A stretch of 64,000 nt of DNA from Trichuris trichiura (GCA_037903355.1 JBAJFE010000050.1:744001-808000); one strand, 5' to 3'. Counted from the stretch's first letter, positions 11,467 to 24,201 are shown. Notes: generated from the letters alone by a model not told the origin. Made by a program: numbers and translations.

Positions 11467-12071
11467 TAACCCCATTGCATAATGAATTAGAAGGGTCTAT
11501 TGTTTTCTTATCAAACTGTTGCAGCTAGTCTGTTCCGTAAAATTTCACTTAATCGTCTATCTTAACAACTTAGCGATGGTCTATAAAAGGGAATATTGTA
11601 TTTCCCTTTCTGTCAGGGCCTTACGTACTGTCCTTAGCTAAAAGTTCGCCATTATCTTCCATGCATTTATTTTAACTGTTATAAACTCACACTGGGTAAG
11701 GACAACCGCGACAACGTTTACTCGCTGACTGACTTAGCAACGAATAATGGCATACAAAAGTTAGTAATAATGTGTGCAGGTTTACTCTAATATGTTAGCG
11801 TTGAGCCAATACATGACACTAATCTAGCTTGATTGAGTAGCTGCAACTTGGCGCAGACGATGAGCATTGCAGAAGTGGATTTCTAAACAAAATCCCGCTT
11901 AGATTCCGAGTTCCGGATTTGTTGACTCGAAGACATATTTCAGTTTTCTGATCTGTTGCTAAAGGAAGTGAACTATTAAGGAGTCTCGCTCTTTCCGTTA
12001 TGCAGCGGTTAGCGAAATTATTTTCGGTATTTTATTCGGTAAAGCGTTCACTTTCCAGCAGCCACTGTTGT
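11467..12071. other. No feature seen
   Basis: AT-rich spacer between the second MITE and the last exon of the first cystatin-like gene. No exon with support on either strand. Confidence 0.4.
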
Positions 12072-13236
12072 TCATAATGCTTGTCCGAGAGGATAAATAT
12101 CCTCTACGCATTTAGTTTTTCCTTCATGTATCTTCCGAGTGCTTGGGTTGTAGTGAATAAAACATTCATATCCTTTGCCTTTGGCAGCTATCGGACATGC
12201 TTCTGCGTATACAGATGGCAGTAACAACTAAATGGACGAAAAGATACAAAGTCACTTGCCGGGAGATCAGCTTAATCAAGCTGACTCAAAGCATTAGCAT
12301 TAATAATTTGTGCTAAACAAAGAACGCGTCTTTTCGCAGAGTTCTCGCCCGGAAGTACTGTCATGCGATAACGTAATCAAGTGAGTTTAAGGGAACAATG
12401 GAACAAGATGCTCAGTCGGTCAACTTTCTCTTCGTCATGACAGCAAAAATATATCCGAGCTGCCGTTTTTTCATAATAATTTGTCTATGAAAAAAGAGCG
12501 TTCCTTGAACGTTCTGCATAAGCACCATTTTTTAATGCCTGCAGATGTGCGAGAGAATTTTGTATGTTTCATGTTATAGATATTCATTGCACATTAGTAC
12601 AGTGCCCTATTTGTAACATGTTGAAATAGGGGATGTTTGCTCAGGAACTTATTACGTTCTGTTAAGTTTCCATGCTGGTACGACGCACATTTCCATATGT
12701 AAATCTAGTCGAAATGTCGTCTAAGCGTCAGCATGCTTGAAGTGAGGCTATATCACTTTCTGCTTAGGGGGATCCATATAGTGGATCGGTAGCATGCGAG
12801 TAAAACAAACCTTTGCTGATTGAAAGTGTTTTTGGGAAAGCTAATGCGAAACTCACATTTTTTCTCGTTGGGCAGATACTTTCCTTTGCTTGAACTGAAA
12901 TTATTCTATCGCCGTCTTGGCGAGTAAACAAGGCGTGTGCTTTCGTAACTCTCCAATAAAAGCGATCATATTTAGTGTTCATGTTCTTGCGGTAAACTTC
13001 TTTGGCGGCTACTTACCAATCGCTGTCACTTTTTTTGGGTGTAGCTTTTTTCGCTTCGATTGCTGCCTGAATATAAGCAGGGAATGGAAGCAGAAAACTT
13101 GATACAGGCGAAGTTATCTGCTGCTTGCTCAGGTAACTATTCAAATTTTTCTTTGACTATATATATAGTCTGTTGAATTTTTTTGGGAGCAACTTACCAA
13201 TAGTGCAGTAGCGAAGCACAAGTACACGTGTTTCAT
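12072..13236 (-). pseudogene. Cystatin-like secreted protein, copy A, with in-frame stop
   Basis: Three exons on the minus strand: 13198-13236 (39 nt, signal peptide MKHVYLCFATALL), 12857-13066 and 12072-12227. All junctions are in phase 0. Exon 2 carries the family core FYWRV..G..I..V.AKE..CP and exon 3 carries CPI...ECFI.Y....T.C, giving four cysteines spaced as in type 2 cystatins (about 15, 11 and 18 apart). A TAA at 13013-13015 interrupts exon 2 in frame. Downstream residues still align with the paralogues, so the stop looks recent (or is read through, a sequencing error, or an unrecognised intron at the overlapping TTGGTAAGT). A TATA box lies at 13290-13296. The cystatin papain-binding QxVxG motif is absent, so a protease target cannot be assumed. 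Confidence 0.6.
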
Positions 13237-13289
13237 GATGAGCAGTGAAGTGCTGAAAATGGCTGAGTAAAGAAATATGTTCTATGAGA

Positions 13290-13296
13290 TTTTATA
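13290..13296 (-). promoter_or_regulatory. TATA box of cystatin-like copy A
   Basis: TATAAAA on the minus strand, 54 bp upstream of the ATG at 13236. The same spacing (53-55 bp) occurs in three other secreted genes of this block. Confidence 0.6.
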
Positions 13297-13900
13297 GCAC
13301 TAATTGTTTTCCCACTGTTCACTCGCCCGATTCAATGTTTAGTCAGTTCAGCCACTTCATTCTGTTAGCGCTTTCAATCCAATAAATTAATGCAAGCAGA
13401 CGTATGCGCATCATACGTTTAACGTACATTTTTTTAAACCATATTTCCGCGCCTTACAAGGGCGCATTGCACTTTGATAATTTGCAAAGGCGCTACTGTC
13501 AATAGAATGCAACATCATAGCCTTTACGGCGCGTGTCCTTGTTACCCGCCAGGTGATGAGCATTTTAGAGCTTATATGGTAAAGCTGCCCTCTCATTTAC
13601 TCGCCATCAATAGTGCTTTGCTGTCTTCAATCGGCTGTTTATTATGACGACCTGTTGAACTCTGATCTTGTCTTTTCAGGTATACAGTGCATAATCAACA
13701 GCCGTTTTCTTTCTAAGCATAGCAGAGCTTGACGGTATTGCCATCAGAGTATCCGGTATCCCACATGCATCGTTAGTGTGGACGCACTTTTGGTTTTGAA
13801 TATTTTTCAAGACTTCAGCTTCTCACCTGGTAAGTTCACTAACGAAATCGCTCTGCTTTATTTTGCTTTAAAAAGACGTGTATGCGCGTTTTCTTTTTAG

Positions 13901-14022
13901 TATCTCCCGTTTTATCGAACATGCAAATTTTTTTTGTTAATGCCAGAACTTTCAGATCTCAACCGAAATCTGAAAGCTCCGGCAGTAACAAGTCATTTTT
14001 GCCTTCCATAAAATGGGAGATA
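13901..14022. mobile_element. Small palindromic MITE-like element
   Basis: 122 bp whose two halves are imperfect reverse complements. The ends are TATCTCCCGTTTTAT and its partner ATAAAATGGGAGATA. Internal blocks GTTAATGCC / GGCAGTAAC and CTTTCAGAT / ATCTGAAAG also pair. No coding capacity. Confidence 0.7.
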
Positions 14023-14429
14023 CCGTGAGTAAAAAGTCTGTATATATCGTGAAGCTCTATTTGCCTATTACGAAGAGCTAAGCGTTCATTTTGCTTTAAT
14101 GAATTATTTTGCCCTAGACTGATAACAATTGCCAAAAATGGCGTTCTTTCAAAAACGGTAGCCTACAATTTTTCTATGTAATATACTACTTTGTGTAACT
14201 TTTGGATAAGGTAACAATTTGCGATTGCCGACACGTTCACAGACCGTCATGTCTATAAGCGTTTTAGAAGTTTATTTGTAAAATGTTTTCGTCAGCATTG
14301 GGCTAACTGACGCGGAGAGGATTAGAGATCGCTCATCATGAATAGTCTTGCATATTTAGGTGCTTCGCCTCGCAGCAATTTAAATATTTTACTCACGAAT
14401 GCATTACCCTTATTGTATGGCTCCAGTGG

Positions 14430-15391
14430 TTAAGCTTTTTTATCCTTCAGAACGATTCGTGCCACATTATTCATAATTTCTTTGTAGAGTAAACATGCTG
14501 TTGAAATCTGCGGAATCGCTTCACTCGTTGTGTCGTAGTAAACAAAGCATTCGAACTTTTTGGCATCATCATATATGGGACATGCTGACGTGTACACATA
14601 GGTCACGGGCACCTAAAAGCATTTGAATTAAGCTGACTTAAAGCATTAATAAGGAATGCTGGTTTCATTAGACGACGTTTTCAATAAGGCAACTTAAGTC
14701 TGAGCATTGCTACCTAAAGGTTATGCATTTCCAAGGACGTGGGCGTTCAGACGCTGAACTGATGTTTTGTGTACGCGTCTAGCAATTGTTGCCTCGGAAC
14801 TGTTGAACAAAAAGGCTGAAGCCTAACTTACGGTTCTCCCGGTTGAGCAGGTCGTTTCCTTTGCCGTAATTTTGATGAGTCTTCCTTTTTTGGAAGAAAG
14901 TAATATTTCCTGCGCTTCCGTGACTCTCCAGTAAAAGGGGTCGCCTATTTTCAAGTTTCTACGATGGATACCATTGGCAGCAATGTCGAAACTGTCATAT
15001 TGGTTTGGATCTTTGTCAGCTTGGGTTTTTGCTTCCGCTGCTCCCTTAAAACAAGCAAAATAGTATAAGGAAATGACGAATTTTGTATGTCTGATAAGTC
15101 AGTTAATAGACAACGTGGTCAAGCAGCCATTCTTTTATTTTTGAAAGGGCGTGAATGCTTAAAGTATGCTCTTTCTTGAACAGATATTCCCTTAAAATTG
15201 TTTCTTAGGCAGATGGCTACAATCTCATCCATTGATAAGCTTTACCTACAATCAACAAGAAATATGGCTGCGTATGCAATCACTAAACTAATCTGTTTGG
15301 GAATTCTGCTCGCTTCAATGCTCTCTCCTTAATATTGCCTGTAACAACTTACCAGCAGCGCAATTGCGAAGAAAAAGCATATCCGAAACAT
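14430..15391 (-). CDS. Cystatin-like secreted protein, copy B
   Basis: Three exons: 15353-15391 (39 nt, MFRICFFFAIALL, signal peptide), 14832-15044 and 14430-14612, all in phase 0. They give 144 residues with no internal stop. The mature chain begins GAAEAKTQ. The core is FYWRVTEAQEILL followed by KITAKETTC (first cysteine). Exon 3 supplies CPI, FECFVYY and the last cysteine, matching the two-disulphide layout of type 2 cystatins. The region where cystatins carry QxVxG reads LLSSKKG, and the PW hairpin is not conserved, so cysteine-protease inhibition is doubtful. The TATA is degenerate (TACAAAAG at 15429-15436). It lies between copies A and C, all on the minus strand. The family call rests on cysteine spacing and the strand pattern and could be wrong. 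Confidence 0.7.
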
Positions 15392-15439
15392 TTGCTTGGC
15401 TAAGCGTTTCAGCGGTTTAGGCTTTGCGCTTTTGTAGAA

Positions 15440-17357
15440 CCGAACATGTTGACGTTAATAGACGCATTTGCTTCGTCAATTTTTGGATGTTTACACTTTG
15501 ATGCAAATAGTCTAAATGAACGCTTTGCCCTCTTTTGTCGGCATACGCTTTTGCTACGCTGCGAAAGGTAAATCGTATTTACATCGTAAAGTCAGTTTCG
15601 CATAGTAATTAAATGACCTCTATTTTTAAGGCTGCGTGTTGACATTTATTCTCTGCTTCACAATTCAACATGTGACACCTTTTCCTTTTGTTAATGACTT
15701 CTCCCTGATTTGCCACATGATTTTTGTCTCTAAAAGGCTGAAATGTTTAAAGAACAACTGAAACTTCAGCCTTCTTATCCCTCAGATTCAAAACATAAAG
15801 GCAAAACGGTACCTTAAAGGCCTCATTGTCCAGCTTGAGCAGATCAACTTGTCTTGCCAATCAATAGCAGCGGTAACAGCATAATTGATAGTCAAATCGT
15901 GTTGTCACCTTATTACCTATGTCGAAAAGAAGGGCTGAAACGCAGAATATTTGGTGGGTACTTGAAATCCATTTCAATCAGCCGAGAAAAACATTAATTC
16001 CTTGAAGTCTGTGCTTGTTAAACTTTTGAGTAAAAAATTTTCCGTAGCGCATCTTATTAGTAGCAGTCATTTTCCATGATTTGTCCGGTCATGATCTGTA
16101 AGCGGCTCGCGAAATTATGTTGCCAACTCGGAATTGTGGTCTGCTCAACTGCGTTCATTGATTCTCGTCGAGGAATACGTGCAATATTTGAATTGTGGTA
16201 AAATAAAGCTGATTCTTGTCGCTTATGCGTCCAAGCGTCATACTGTAGGCTTTGTTGGCCATCCAGTTCTGTCCTTACGTAAGTTTAAGCCTAAACACGA
16301 AGCTTAGATTTTAGCTTAGACTTAGGTAAGGACAGAACAGTATAGCCGGAATGCTTGTCAGTAAAGGCAGAACAGGCTGATCTGCATGTTTGCTAGAAAG
16401 GAACCTGCATTTCTCAAACGGTGCAGCGCACAACCGATAAGACCTTTTTATGGACAGCGCCCCTTTGTTTAGGTTCCTTCCTACCTCTTTCTGCTTCAAT
16501 TTTCAAGATAGTTTTGTTATAAAGTTTACAGAATAAGGATTGAGAAATTTTCCATTCCGTCGATCGTTGATGACTTCAACTATGCTGACTCCGTCCATCT
16601 AATTTCGGTGTCAATAAGAGAAAATCACATGCCGCACAGATTGAATGCTTGCTTGCTAAACGTGCTATTGAATGTTCCATTTCATTCAGTTTTGTTCGAT
16701 TGGACCTAAAGTAATGCCAGTAAGTTTTTGATTTCAACTTTGTTGTCCACGCTCTATGCGCATATCAGTTCTGTTTAATGGAACCGATTTTTTTCTCAGC
16801 ATTGTTAACTAACGATGACGATGAAAATAAAGAGAAGCGAGTGTTGTACAAATTAATAAGTATTAGTAAACAACGTGAGCGGGTTCGCCGCCTGTTTCCT
16901 TGTGAGATGTTGTACCTAATTATCTTGCCCTGGCCACAGTACGCCCTTGGACTGTTAATTAGAAAAACAGTTTAGTAGTTCGCGCTGAGCGCTGCTAAAG
17001 AAACAAAAAATAAAAATAAAATAGGCATTTATTTTTAATTTTTATGATAGCTTTTTTTCTTAACTGCTAAACGTCCCGAATGGCGCCTGTTCAATACCTT
17101 ATCCCTTTTACTAGGTGAACTTTCAGACTAAGTCGCGTTTTGTCATTACCGATTGACATACGATAATGAAGGGTCCGAATTGTCAGCATGGCTTGGACAG
17201 TTTTTAGAAACATTTATGGGAGAAAAATCAGAATGTCCGTTGCATAGTTTAAACCAGCTAACGCCACGTGCTCCAGTCATGCATCACTTCGCTGGAAGAT
17301 CATTTAAAAAGTTTATTTCCAAGAAAACGTAACGCAAGTTCTTTATGACAGCTGACA
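15440..17357. other. Spacer with one hairpin repeat, no gene seen
   Basis: No exon with family support on either strand. A palindromic element lies at 16263-16341 (separate entry). Open frames at 16311-16499 and 16778-16975 have no recognisable content. Confidence 0.4.
16263..16341. repeat. Hairpin repeat with AGTTCTGTCCTTAC ends
   Basis: CTGTCCTTACGTAAGTTTAA on the left pairs with the reverse of TTAGCTTAGACTTAGGTAAG and GACAG on the right. Arms are about 25 bp around an 18-base loop. Related pieces (AAGCTTAGGCTTAAGTAAG) occur near 19660, 39335 and 56590-56680. Confidence 0.6.
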
Positions 17358-18614
17358 TCATTTCTTCTGCTTGCGTTCACGTACTTCGCACACAGTTCCG
17401 TTCTTTTCAACTGCAATTTCGCCTGGACGATACTGGACAAAGCAGAGAAACTTGTGTCCATTACGGTCTATTGGACATTGTGTTGAGTATACGACATCCA
17501 CCCAAATCTGAACATATTTGAATGTAAAGCATACAAGTTGTTTATTTAGGAGGTCAGAATAACAAAACAAACTTAAAAGTACTTTGCTTGCAATAAGCAG
17601 CGTAAGTTAAGCTGAAAAGGCTCACTTCTTCGTTGCGAGTACTTCATTTCCTTTAATCGTTCAAACCTTCAAAGGAAGAAGCTATTGGATTTTCACAAAT
17701 TGGCCTCAGATATTAGCTCGAAATCGAGCAGTGTACCTTGAACATCACTGCCTCGTCAGTGTTGTGCTTTATTAACGTAGTTTCATTGTGACTTAATGCA
17801 TACAGATTACTAACCCGTATGGCGTGAGCTTGTCCTAGTCTATCAGTTCCACCTTGTTTACCCATTTTAATAGCCCGCACGGTGTGCAGCCGTGACAGAT
17901 TTCAAAGAGCGTCCTACATAGTGACGATTTCGTACTAGTGCATCTTTTCCCTAACGGTGAATCATTTTTTCTTGCCAGTTGTGCTTAGATATTTTTTGTT
18001 TTTGCTCGAGAACAACTGAGCACTTTTCAGACTCTTTGTACGGTCATTACTTGGAAGAACAATTAGCAGTCCTTGATTTAAAATGATGAAAGGCTGATGG
18101 GAAACTTACGTTTCTCCATACTGGGCATGTCGTCTCCTTTGCTTTAACTTTAATGATCCTAGTGCCATTGCGTACTTCCGTAACGTTTGTTGCAGTGACT
18201 CTCCAGTAAAAGTTATGGTTTTTCATCAGATTGTTCTCGTAAATTCCATAAGCAACCACATCCAGAGGACCATAATAACGCCTTTCTTGTTCTTTTTTCG
18301 GTTTTGTTGCTCCCTGAAAGTAGCAAAACAAACGAAACCGATTAGGAATAGTTGTGATACTGCCGCGCTGCCTTATTACTTTGTCTTTCGTAATACCTTA
18401 AGCCTCTACTTTTTTTCTCAGCGATGGCGACTGGTTCTTTAAGGCATTTCAGCAGAATTCTCATGCAGTTTAGTTTGCTTTTACCAAAACTGCGTAAGTG
18501 ACGTGTGATGCTAAGGTGTTTACATGAAAAGTTACTGCGTTTGATTGCTCATTTTTTTGTGGTTAATCTACGTACCAATAGTGCAACTGCGAAGAAAAAG
18601 TAGACATGATTCAT
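17358..18614 (-). CDS. Cystatin-like secreted protein, copy C
   Basis: Exons 18576-18614 (39 nt, MNHVYFFFAVALL, signal peptide), 18110-18313 and 17358-17507, all in phase 0, total 130 residues. Exon 2 holds FYWRVTATNVTEV, a conserved Gly, then IIKVKAKETTCP. Exon 3 holds CPIDRNGHKFLCFVQYRPGE and a final VC before a Lys/Arg-rich tail. The cysteines are placed as in type 2 cystatins, while QxVxG and the Trp hairpin are missing. NVT in exon 2 is a possible N-glycosylation site. A TATA-like TATAAGAG lies at 18667-18674, 53 bp above the ATG. It is probably secreted and one of four local paralogues. Function unknown. Confidence 0.7.
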
Positions 18615-18666
18615 TTTGGTCAATGAGAGTTGAGTGAACGATAAGTTTATAGCTAAATATGTAGTG

Positions 18667-18674
18667 CTCTTATA
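18667..18674 (-). promoter_or_regulatory. TATA-like box of cystatin-like copy C
   Basis: TATAAGAG on the minus strand, 53 bp upstream of the ATG at 18614, matching the spacing in copies A and D and in the 33.6-kb gene. Confidence 0.5.
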
Positions 18675-18679
18675 GCTTG

Positions 18680-21600
18680 ACAGCGCTTCTATTTTCTTTC
18701 CTTCCAGGTGCTTTTATTGCTATTTACTATAGCTGAGCGGCAGTGCATTCAATGATTTTTTCATGCTTCGCCTACTGCCCCTCTGCATCATGTCATTCGT
18801 CATTAGCGCGTAGTGACGTCAATGACAGTTCAGCTTTAGAAAAGTGGTTAATATTTAGGCAATAGATGCTATACTGCATCGAATCCCACGATGTTTACCA
18901 ATACATATGCCGTTACTGTTGGTGAGGAAGCGCGATTGGCCCCGCGAGCGCCACCCAATTAAAAGCATTTAAAAACTGACCGGTAATCTCTCCTTATATG
19001 TTTGATAAACGCTATTCGAAAATTCGTATCATTTCATTTTTATGTTTACGCTTAAAACGTTTGTTATTCTCAAAAAATTAGAAAACTTCCAGCGCTCGTC
19101 TGGTCCCATCGTCAGCCTTGAATGTAAGCAATGATGGGAGGGTGATAGTAGTGCGGTAAAGTGGCCCCTGAGGGTTTAAACAATAAAATTTTTGTTCGCC
19201 AGGATATCTGCTGAGCAGAAACTGACAAGAACGAAAAATAAAAATAACGACAAATAATATAACAATGAAATAAAAAAGCTATTTTCCATATTCACGTCCG
19301 CTGGCGGACTCTTTCTTGCTTATCTTATGATCTTCATTTTTCTCTATTTTGTTGTCTTAATTTGGTTTGTCCGCGTAGTGCTCAATAGCTTACTTGATTT
19401 ATGAATGAAAGAGCAATTTTAAACTGCATGTGCTGGAGTTTTATTTTCACTTTTTCGTACACAATGTTATCTTGGTTTTGTGTGGCCCCCTATGTTTCTG
19501 CTTGACGTTTTGCCCAAAATCCCGAAGGCCAGATTTCCCAAAAGGTCTCGAAGGTCACAATCAAACTGAGGCACATTCACCTGTTTCCCATAGTTGGTCC
19601 ACGCTATCTAAACCTAAACCAAACCCGGAGAACAATTTTGCACGTGAAATCCATGCGTTTAAGCTTAGGCTTAAGTAAGTGCAGAGTAGGGTACTCAGCA
19701 AACTAGAAATTTTTGTCTTGCAGTACTTCTTTCAGGACCTTGCGATAGATTGCCAGTTTGATTTTGTCTTTCCGAATGTTCATAGGCAAACTTGCTGAGT
19801 ATAAGGTTAGAGCGAAGATCTGCTTTCACTGCTTGGCTTGTCTCGTTTTTCATGAGTCCGCATGTGCATACGTTATCTAACGGAAGTGTTTGCTGCTAGA
19901 TGGCTATAAATACACGCCCACATTTAGTCGCTGCGAATCTGAGACACGCATGCTCTGATTAAATAGTCAGAATCCGCTTGTGGTTACAGTTGCCTTCTAA
20001 AACGTCGTTTACAGGTTGTTACGCGAGCGACGTAGCTAGTCGACAGTAAAAGCTCTGAGACGCTGAGGAGGCGCGTAGAAGTCGTGCTGACTGTTGAAGT
20101 TTGAACTAAGTATAAGTATGCAGTGAAGAAATGGTAAATGAAAAAATAAGCGGAAGAGAGGAGAAACAGTTTCCATTGTTAGTGCACTTCAGCTGATAGC
20201 ATAGAACAAAAAGGTTACAAGGAAGTCTTATGACGATGCTTGCGTAATAGGAAACCTCCCTATCAAATAGTAATCTTTTCTGATAGCATTTATAACAAAA
20301 GAAATGAAGTTTCCAAAAAGTGCTGGCCGTTAGGTGCTTTGATCCATACAACGCTATTTTGCAAAAAACTGGTTTGGGTAAACAAAAGTCGTCCAAATTA
20401 CTTCTGTGACAATTGAATTTGCAGGTGAAGTGCTGAAAGCACTAAAACAACGAGACCACTTGATTCGTCTAATGCATAGTTGGTTTTTTGGTCATAAAGA
20501 TCTTCATTAAAAGACACAGTTAAACCCCTTACATTTCGGCTAGCCATATAAGGAACCCCTGTAGAGAAAAGAATAGACCGACCCAATGCAGTAAAGATGT
20601 TCAGGCTACCTCATTTCCGCGTATTGTTATAATCTATTTTATTTTTTCTGGTAGTTTTTCGTTCAGCAATGGTTCAAGCCTTCCAAAATTTGAAGCGCTG
20701 TGCTTTAAGCTTACGCGATCTCATTGCGAACTTGGTGGCTCAATGAGCAAAAGCAACTTAAGTTTACACGGATTGCACATGCATTCTGATGCACCTTATG
20801 TTAGTAGCGCGCCTATCACCCCTAACCGTGGTCCCGAGCTGCCCTGATTTGAGACGTCTGATTATATTGGAACAATAGGCTGCATGTTTAACAACTGCTT
20901 TAAGTGGAAAATTGCTTCCATCGTCGCGTAGTTGTCATATGATCGGCAAAATCAGGGAGAATGGTTTGCTCTGTTATGATCGTGAGCTGGGCAAATAAAC
21001 GCGTCATTTTGGTAACCTTTTTTTCAGGGCTAAAAAATAGCGTAGAGTTCGACTTTTCTTGACGTGAACTAGACTGCTGTAGGGCGCTAGAAGAATTGCT
21101 GCTCCAAAAGAAGGCGCGACGAAATAGTCGGCGGGAAACGTTCTGAAAAAATTTTGTTCGCGTGCTGCTCAAACATCGTTATAATGTAATCGCATTTCGG
21201 CTATTGAAACGTACTTTAAGTTCTCTGCACTTCAATTTGCGCGGCGTTTTCTGATTTTTGGTTGCTTCCCTATTTCAGCTTAATCGTAGCGTTATTCTTT
21301 CGTCAGTCACGTGACCTTCTGAGCTCCTTGCTTTTCCGGATACGCGTAATACATTTGCTGTCCTTGGCCGTGTTTATTAGCATTGCATTCCATAGGTTTT
21401 TTGGCCTTATTATTGCGCCGATATGAAATTTAACGACAGAAGATAAACTAAAAGCTTCATTGCCTATCCCTTCCTTTGGATAAGTTGTTTTTGCTAGTTT
21501 TATCGTCGTCTACCAAACCGCATGCCTTAAAGGTACACAGCAGGTGATCAGTACTAGCCCGCAAATATCTGTTGTACCTCTTGTTCTACCAGTTTGAAAT

Positions 21601-22174
21601 TGATTGTGCTTATTTACCTCTGCTTTAAATAGATAAGATTTTGTAACAGTTGCCTAGGTGTCATTTTTTTCTCGCAGAGACAATTCGTTAACTTAAATTT
21701 GAGTTCAGTGACGTAATTTTCTTGAATTTTTTTCTGGAAATAAATAATCCGGAGACCATAACAACGGGTAGATATTTAAGTAGGACAAGTTTCTGGAATT
21801 TAAAGGAATGAGCAACTGGAATAGAGTTGCTGACCACTGCTTGCACCCTGCTCAATAAATAAAGGTTACTGACTAGTACGTCATCCCGAATAGAAGCTCT
21901 AACCACGTCGTCCATGCAGCTTACAAGGGAGAAAGTCAAAATGACTGTAGAGGTTTAAATGCTTTTGCAATTCACAGTACCAATTGCTTAGTCGACTCGT
22001 TTTCTAATGAGGAATTATGTCAGCATGTTACCTGCTTATTAGGAAGACAATTTCACTTGATTTTTTTTATTCAAGAGCGTGTCGTTCAATAAGACGTTCC
22101 TCTTTCGCTTTCGTTCCACACGAGTTGTGTACAATCCTTCAACGTACAGCGGACCAAGCTGCTTCATGGAAAGG
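18680..22174. other. Long spacer, no gene seen
   Basis: No exon of the neighbouring family and no other recognisable coding sequence was found. The stretch holds a dispersed repeat at 20565-20870 and a degenerate AAGCTTAGGCTTAAGTAAG fragment near 19660. Open frames at 20106-20396, 20900-21172 and 21688-21939 have no motif support. Confidence 0.4.
20565..20870. repeat. Dispersed repeat family A, copy 2
   Basis: Starts AAGAATAGACCGACCCA, then CAGTAAAGATGTTCAGG, as in 10940-11190, with similar order of blocks downstream. Diverged and non-coding. Confidence 0.55.
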
Positions 22175-23351
22175 TCATCGCATCGACATGCAGCTGATTG
22201 CTTGTTCTTCAATAGCTTGACGCTGCGAGTCAAAGATTATCGTACAATGGTGAATAATTCCTGTTCGAAATACTGGGCATATTCTTGTGTATATAGATGC
22301 CATCGGCAGCTAAACGTTAATACGAATGAAAGAAAGCGCAAATTACTTCGTTGTAAAAGGGGTTTGAAGTCAGTTTAAGATAATTTGCAGTGGGCAACGT
22401 TCGCTGCATCGTCTGAGTTCTATGCGTGGTGGTAACTTTAGGGCGCAAACAGTTTCGTAATAACGAATAATATGGAGAAGGGAATTCAAATCCACGCGTT
22501 ATTGAAGTAGTATAACAACTTGAAACATATACATATATTCATCTAATCTGCTTTGCATTGTGCCACCCGTCGCCGCTTCTTGTAAAGCAGCACTTTGTGT
22601 TCAGTTTGTATAAAAATATATGCTTTTTTCCGCGGTATTATCTGATTATAATACAATAACATTCAGTGAACTGCAAGCGCGTGCTTATGAAAGTGAGCGA
22701 CAAATTGCGAACGTTAAGAATTTCTAAATCAAATTTTCATAAAAGCTTATGCGATACTTACCATGTTTTTTGTTGGGCAATTCGTTTCTTTCGCTGCAGC
22801 AGCAATGATTATAGCTCCGTTAAAATCAAATAAATCTTCCGCCTCGGTTACTGCCCAATAAAATGTATCGTTCTCCTTTAAGTTTTTATTATAAATTGCA
22901 TTTTCAGCTACGTCCCTGCTTCCATTATAGTATTTTGCTGGTTGAAATGGTACTTGTGGTATAGGTGGGACCACAACGTTAGGCATTTTTGTACTGTTTT
23001 TGTTAGGTGACGTCGGTTGAGGACGTGGTGGTGCTGCTGGTATGAGTGCTCCCTTAAAGCAAATAAAATGATGAAGACAACTGAAAATATTTCAAAAATC
23101 AATAAGTTAACAGATCTTTCCAATTTTGAAATTCTCTATTCCTTATTTCTTGACCATGATGTTTTAGATATTTTATCGTAACAAGCTACATAAGTAATTT
23201 GTTTTGTTGTGGTCAGTAACCATCAAAATAAGAATGAATATGTGAGCTTAAGAAACTGATTCGTAAAATTATTCTGCTTCGCTGCGCTATGTTTGCTTGA
23301 ACAATAACATACCATTAGCGCAATCGCTAAAAAAGTATAAGCATGAACCAT
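22175..23351 (-). CDS. Cystatin-like secreted protein, copy D, with Pro-rich insert
   Basis: Exons 23313-23351 (39 nt, MVHAYTFLAIALM, signal peptide), 22762-23052 and 22175-22309, all in phase 0, total 154 residues. Exon 2 is longer than in the paralogues because it encodes a Pro-rich, probably flexible stretch of about 40 residues (PAAPPRPQPTSPNK and VVVPPIPQVP) before the conserved core (TFYWAVTEAEDLF, then AAAAKETNCP). Exon 3 carries CPV, HCTIIFD and a last cysteine, with the shortest C terminus of the four. TATAAAAG lies at 23404-23411, 53 bp above the ATG. QxVxG is not present. Probably secreted; target unknown. Confidence 0.65.
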
Positions 23352-23403
23352 TTTTGCCAATGAAATACTGAGGATCAGTGCGCTGAGAAGCGAACATTTC
23401 CTG

Positions 23404-23411
23404 CTTTTATA
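23404..23411 (-). promoter_or_regulatory. TATA box of cystatin-like copy D
   Basis: TATAAAAG on the minus strand, 53 bp upstream of the ATG at 23351. Confidence 0.6.
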
Positions 23412-24201
23412 GCGCTTTGTGTTTTTCGATTGCGAGCTCGTACGAGCTTTTGTTTTGCTACTTTCCGGGTGTGCTTTCATGTTGCATAATTATTGTAAAT
23501 GATTGCTCCGCGCATATTACTGTTAGCTAGTACGTATTAATAGATTGTACATAATCTCATTTATTTATATCTCCTATTTAAAACAAGTTTGGTAGGTTGC
23601 ACCTGTTTATTGTCCAAAAAGCTTTCACAGCTTCCATGACATTTCCCGTCCCGTAGCCTACACAGTCTACGTAACTATCGTAGGGGACGGAACGTTATTA
23701 GCGTGGTATATAAAAACTGTTAGCTTTAACCGCTGCAGCGGAGGTAAAGTGTAATGACGCTACCAAGTGATAATAAATTTGATTAAAAAACATTAGGGCT
23801 TAAGAAAAGGAGGAATAAAGTAAACAAGTTTAGAACAGAAGCGAAAAGTATAATAAATACAACAGTAAAACAATAGAGTTGGAATTAATAATAAAGGAAA
23901 AAGAGAAAACTTAAAGCATGCATGTTAGTGTTGGTGTGGGTTCTAATTAGATTGAATGCGTAAAGAAAGTCAATCCGTGGCGTAGATAAGTTGTTCCAAA
24001 TAGCCAACGTTGGCACCATTGTCTCCCTTGATGATATCATTATGACGTACCTGCGGAGCTGTTTTTTATTTTCATAGCCGGAGCTCCTTGCAAACAATTT
24101 TGCTCTTTAAAGAGTCAGTGTAGCATAGCGTGTTCTGCCATTGCTCATTTCATGCTGCTGAGGAGCAGATTTTTGAGACTTAACAGGCAACTCCACGAGG
24201 C

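Noticed and set aside
20106..21939. Minus-strand frames of 83-96 codons between cystatin-like genes
   Set aside because: None has a signal exon, the FYWRV core or the cysteine pattern, and none pairs with splice sites.
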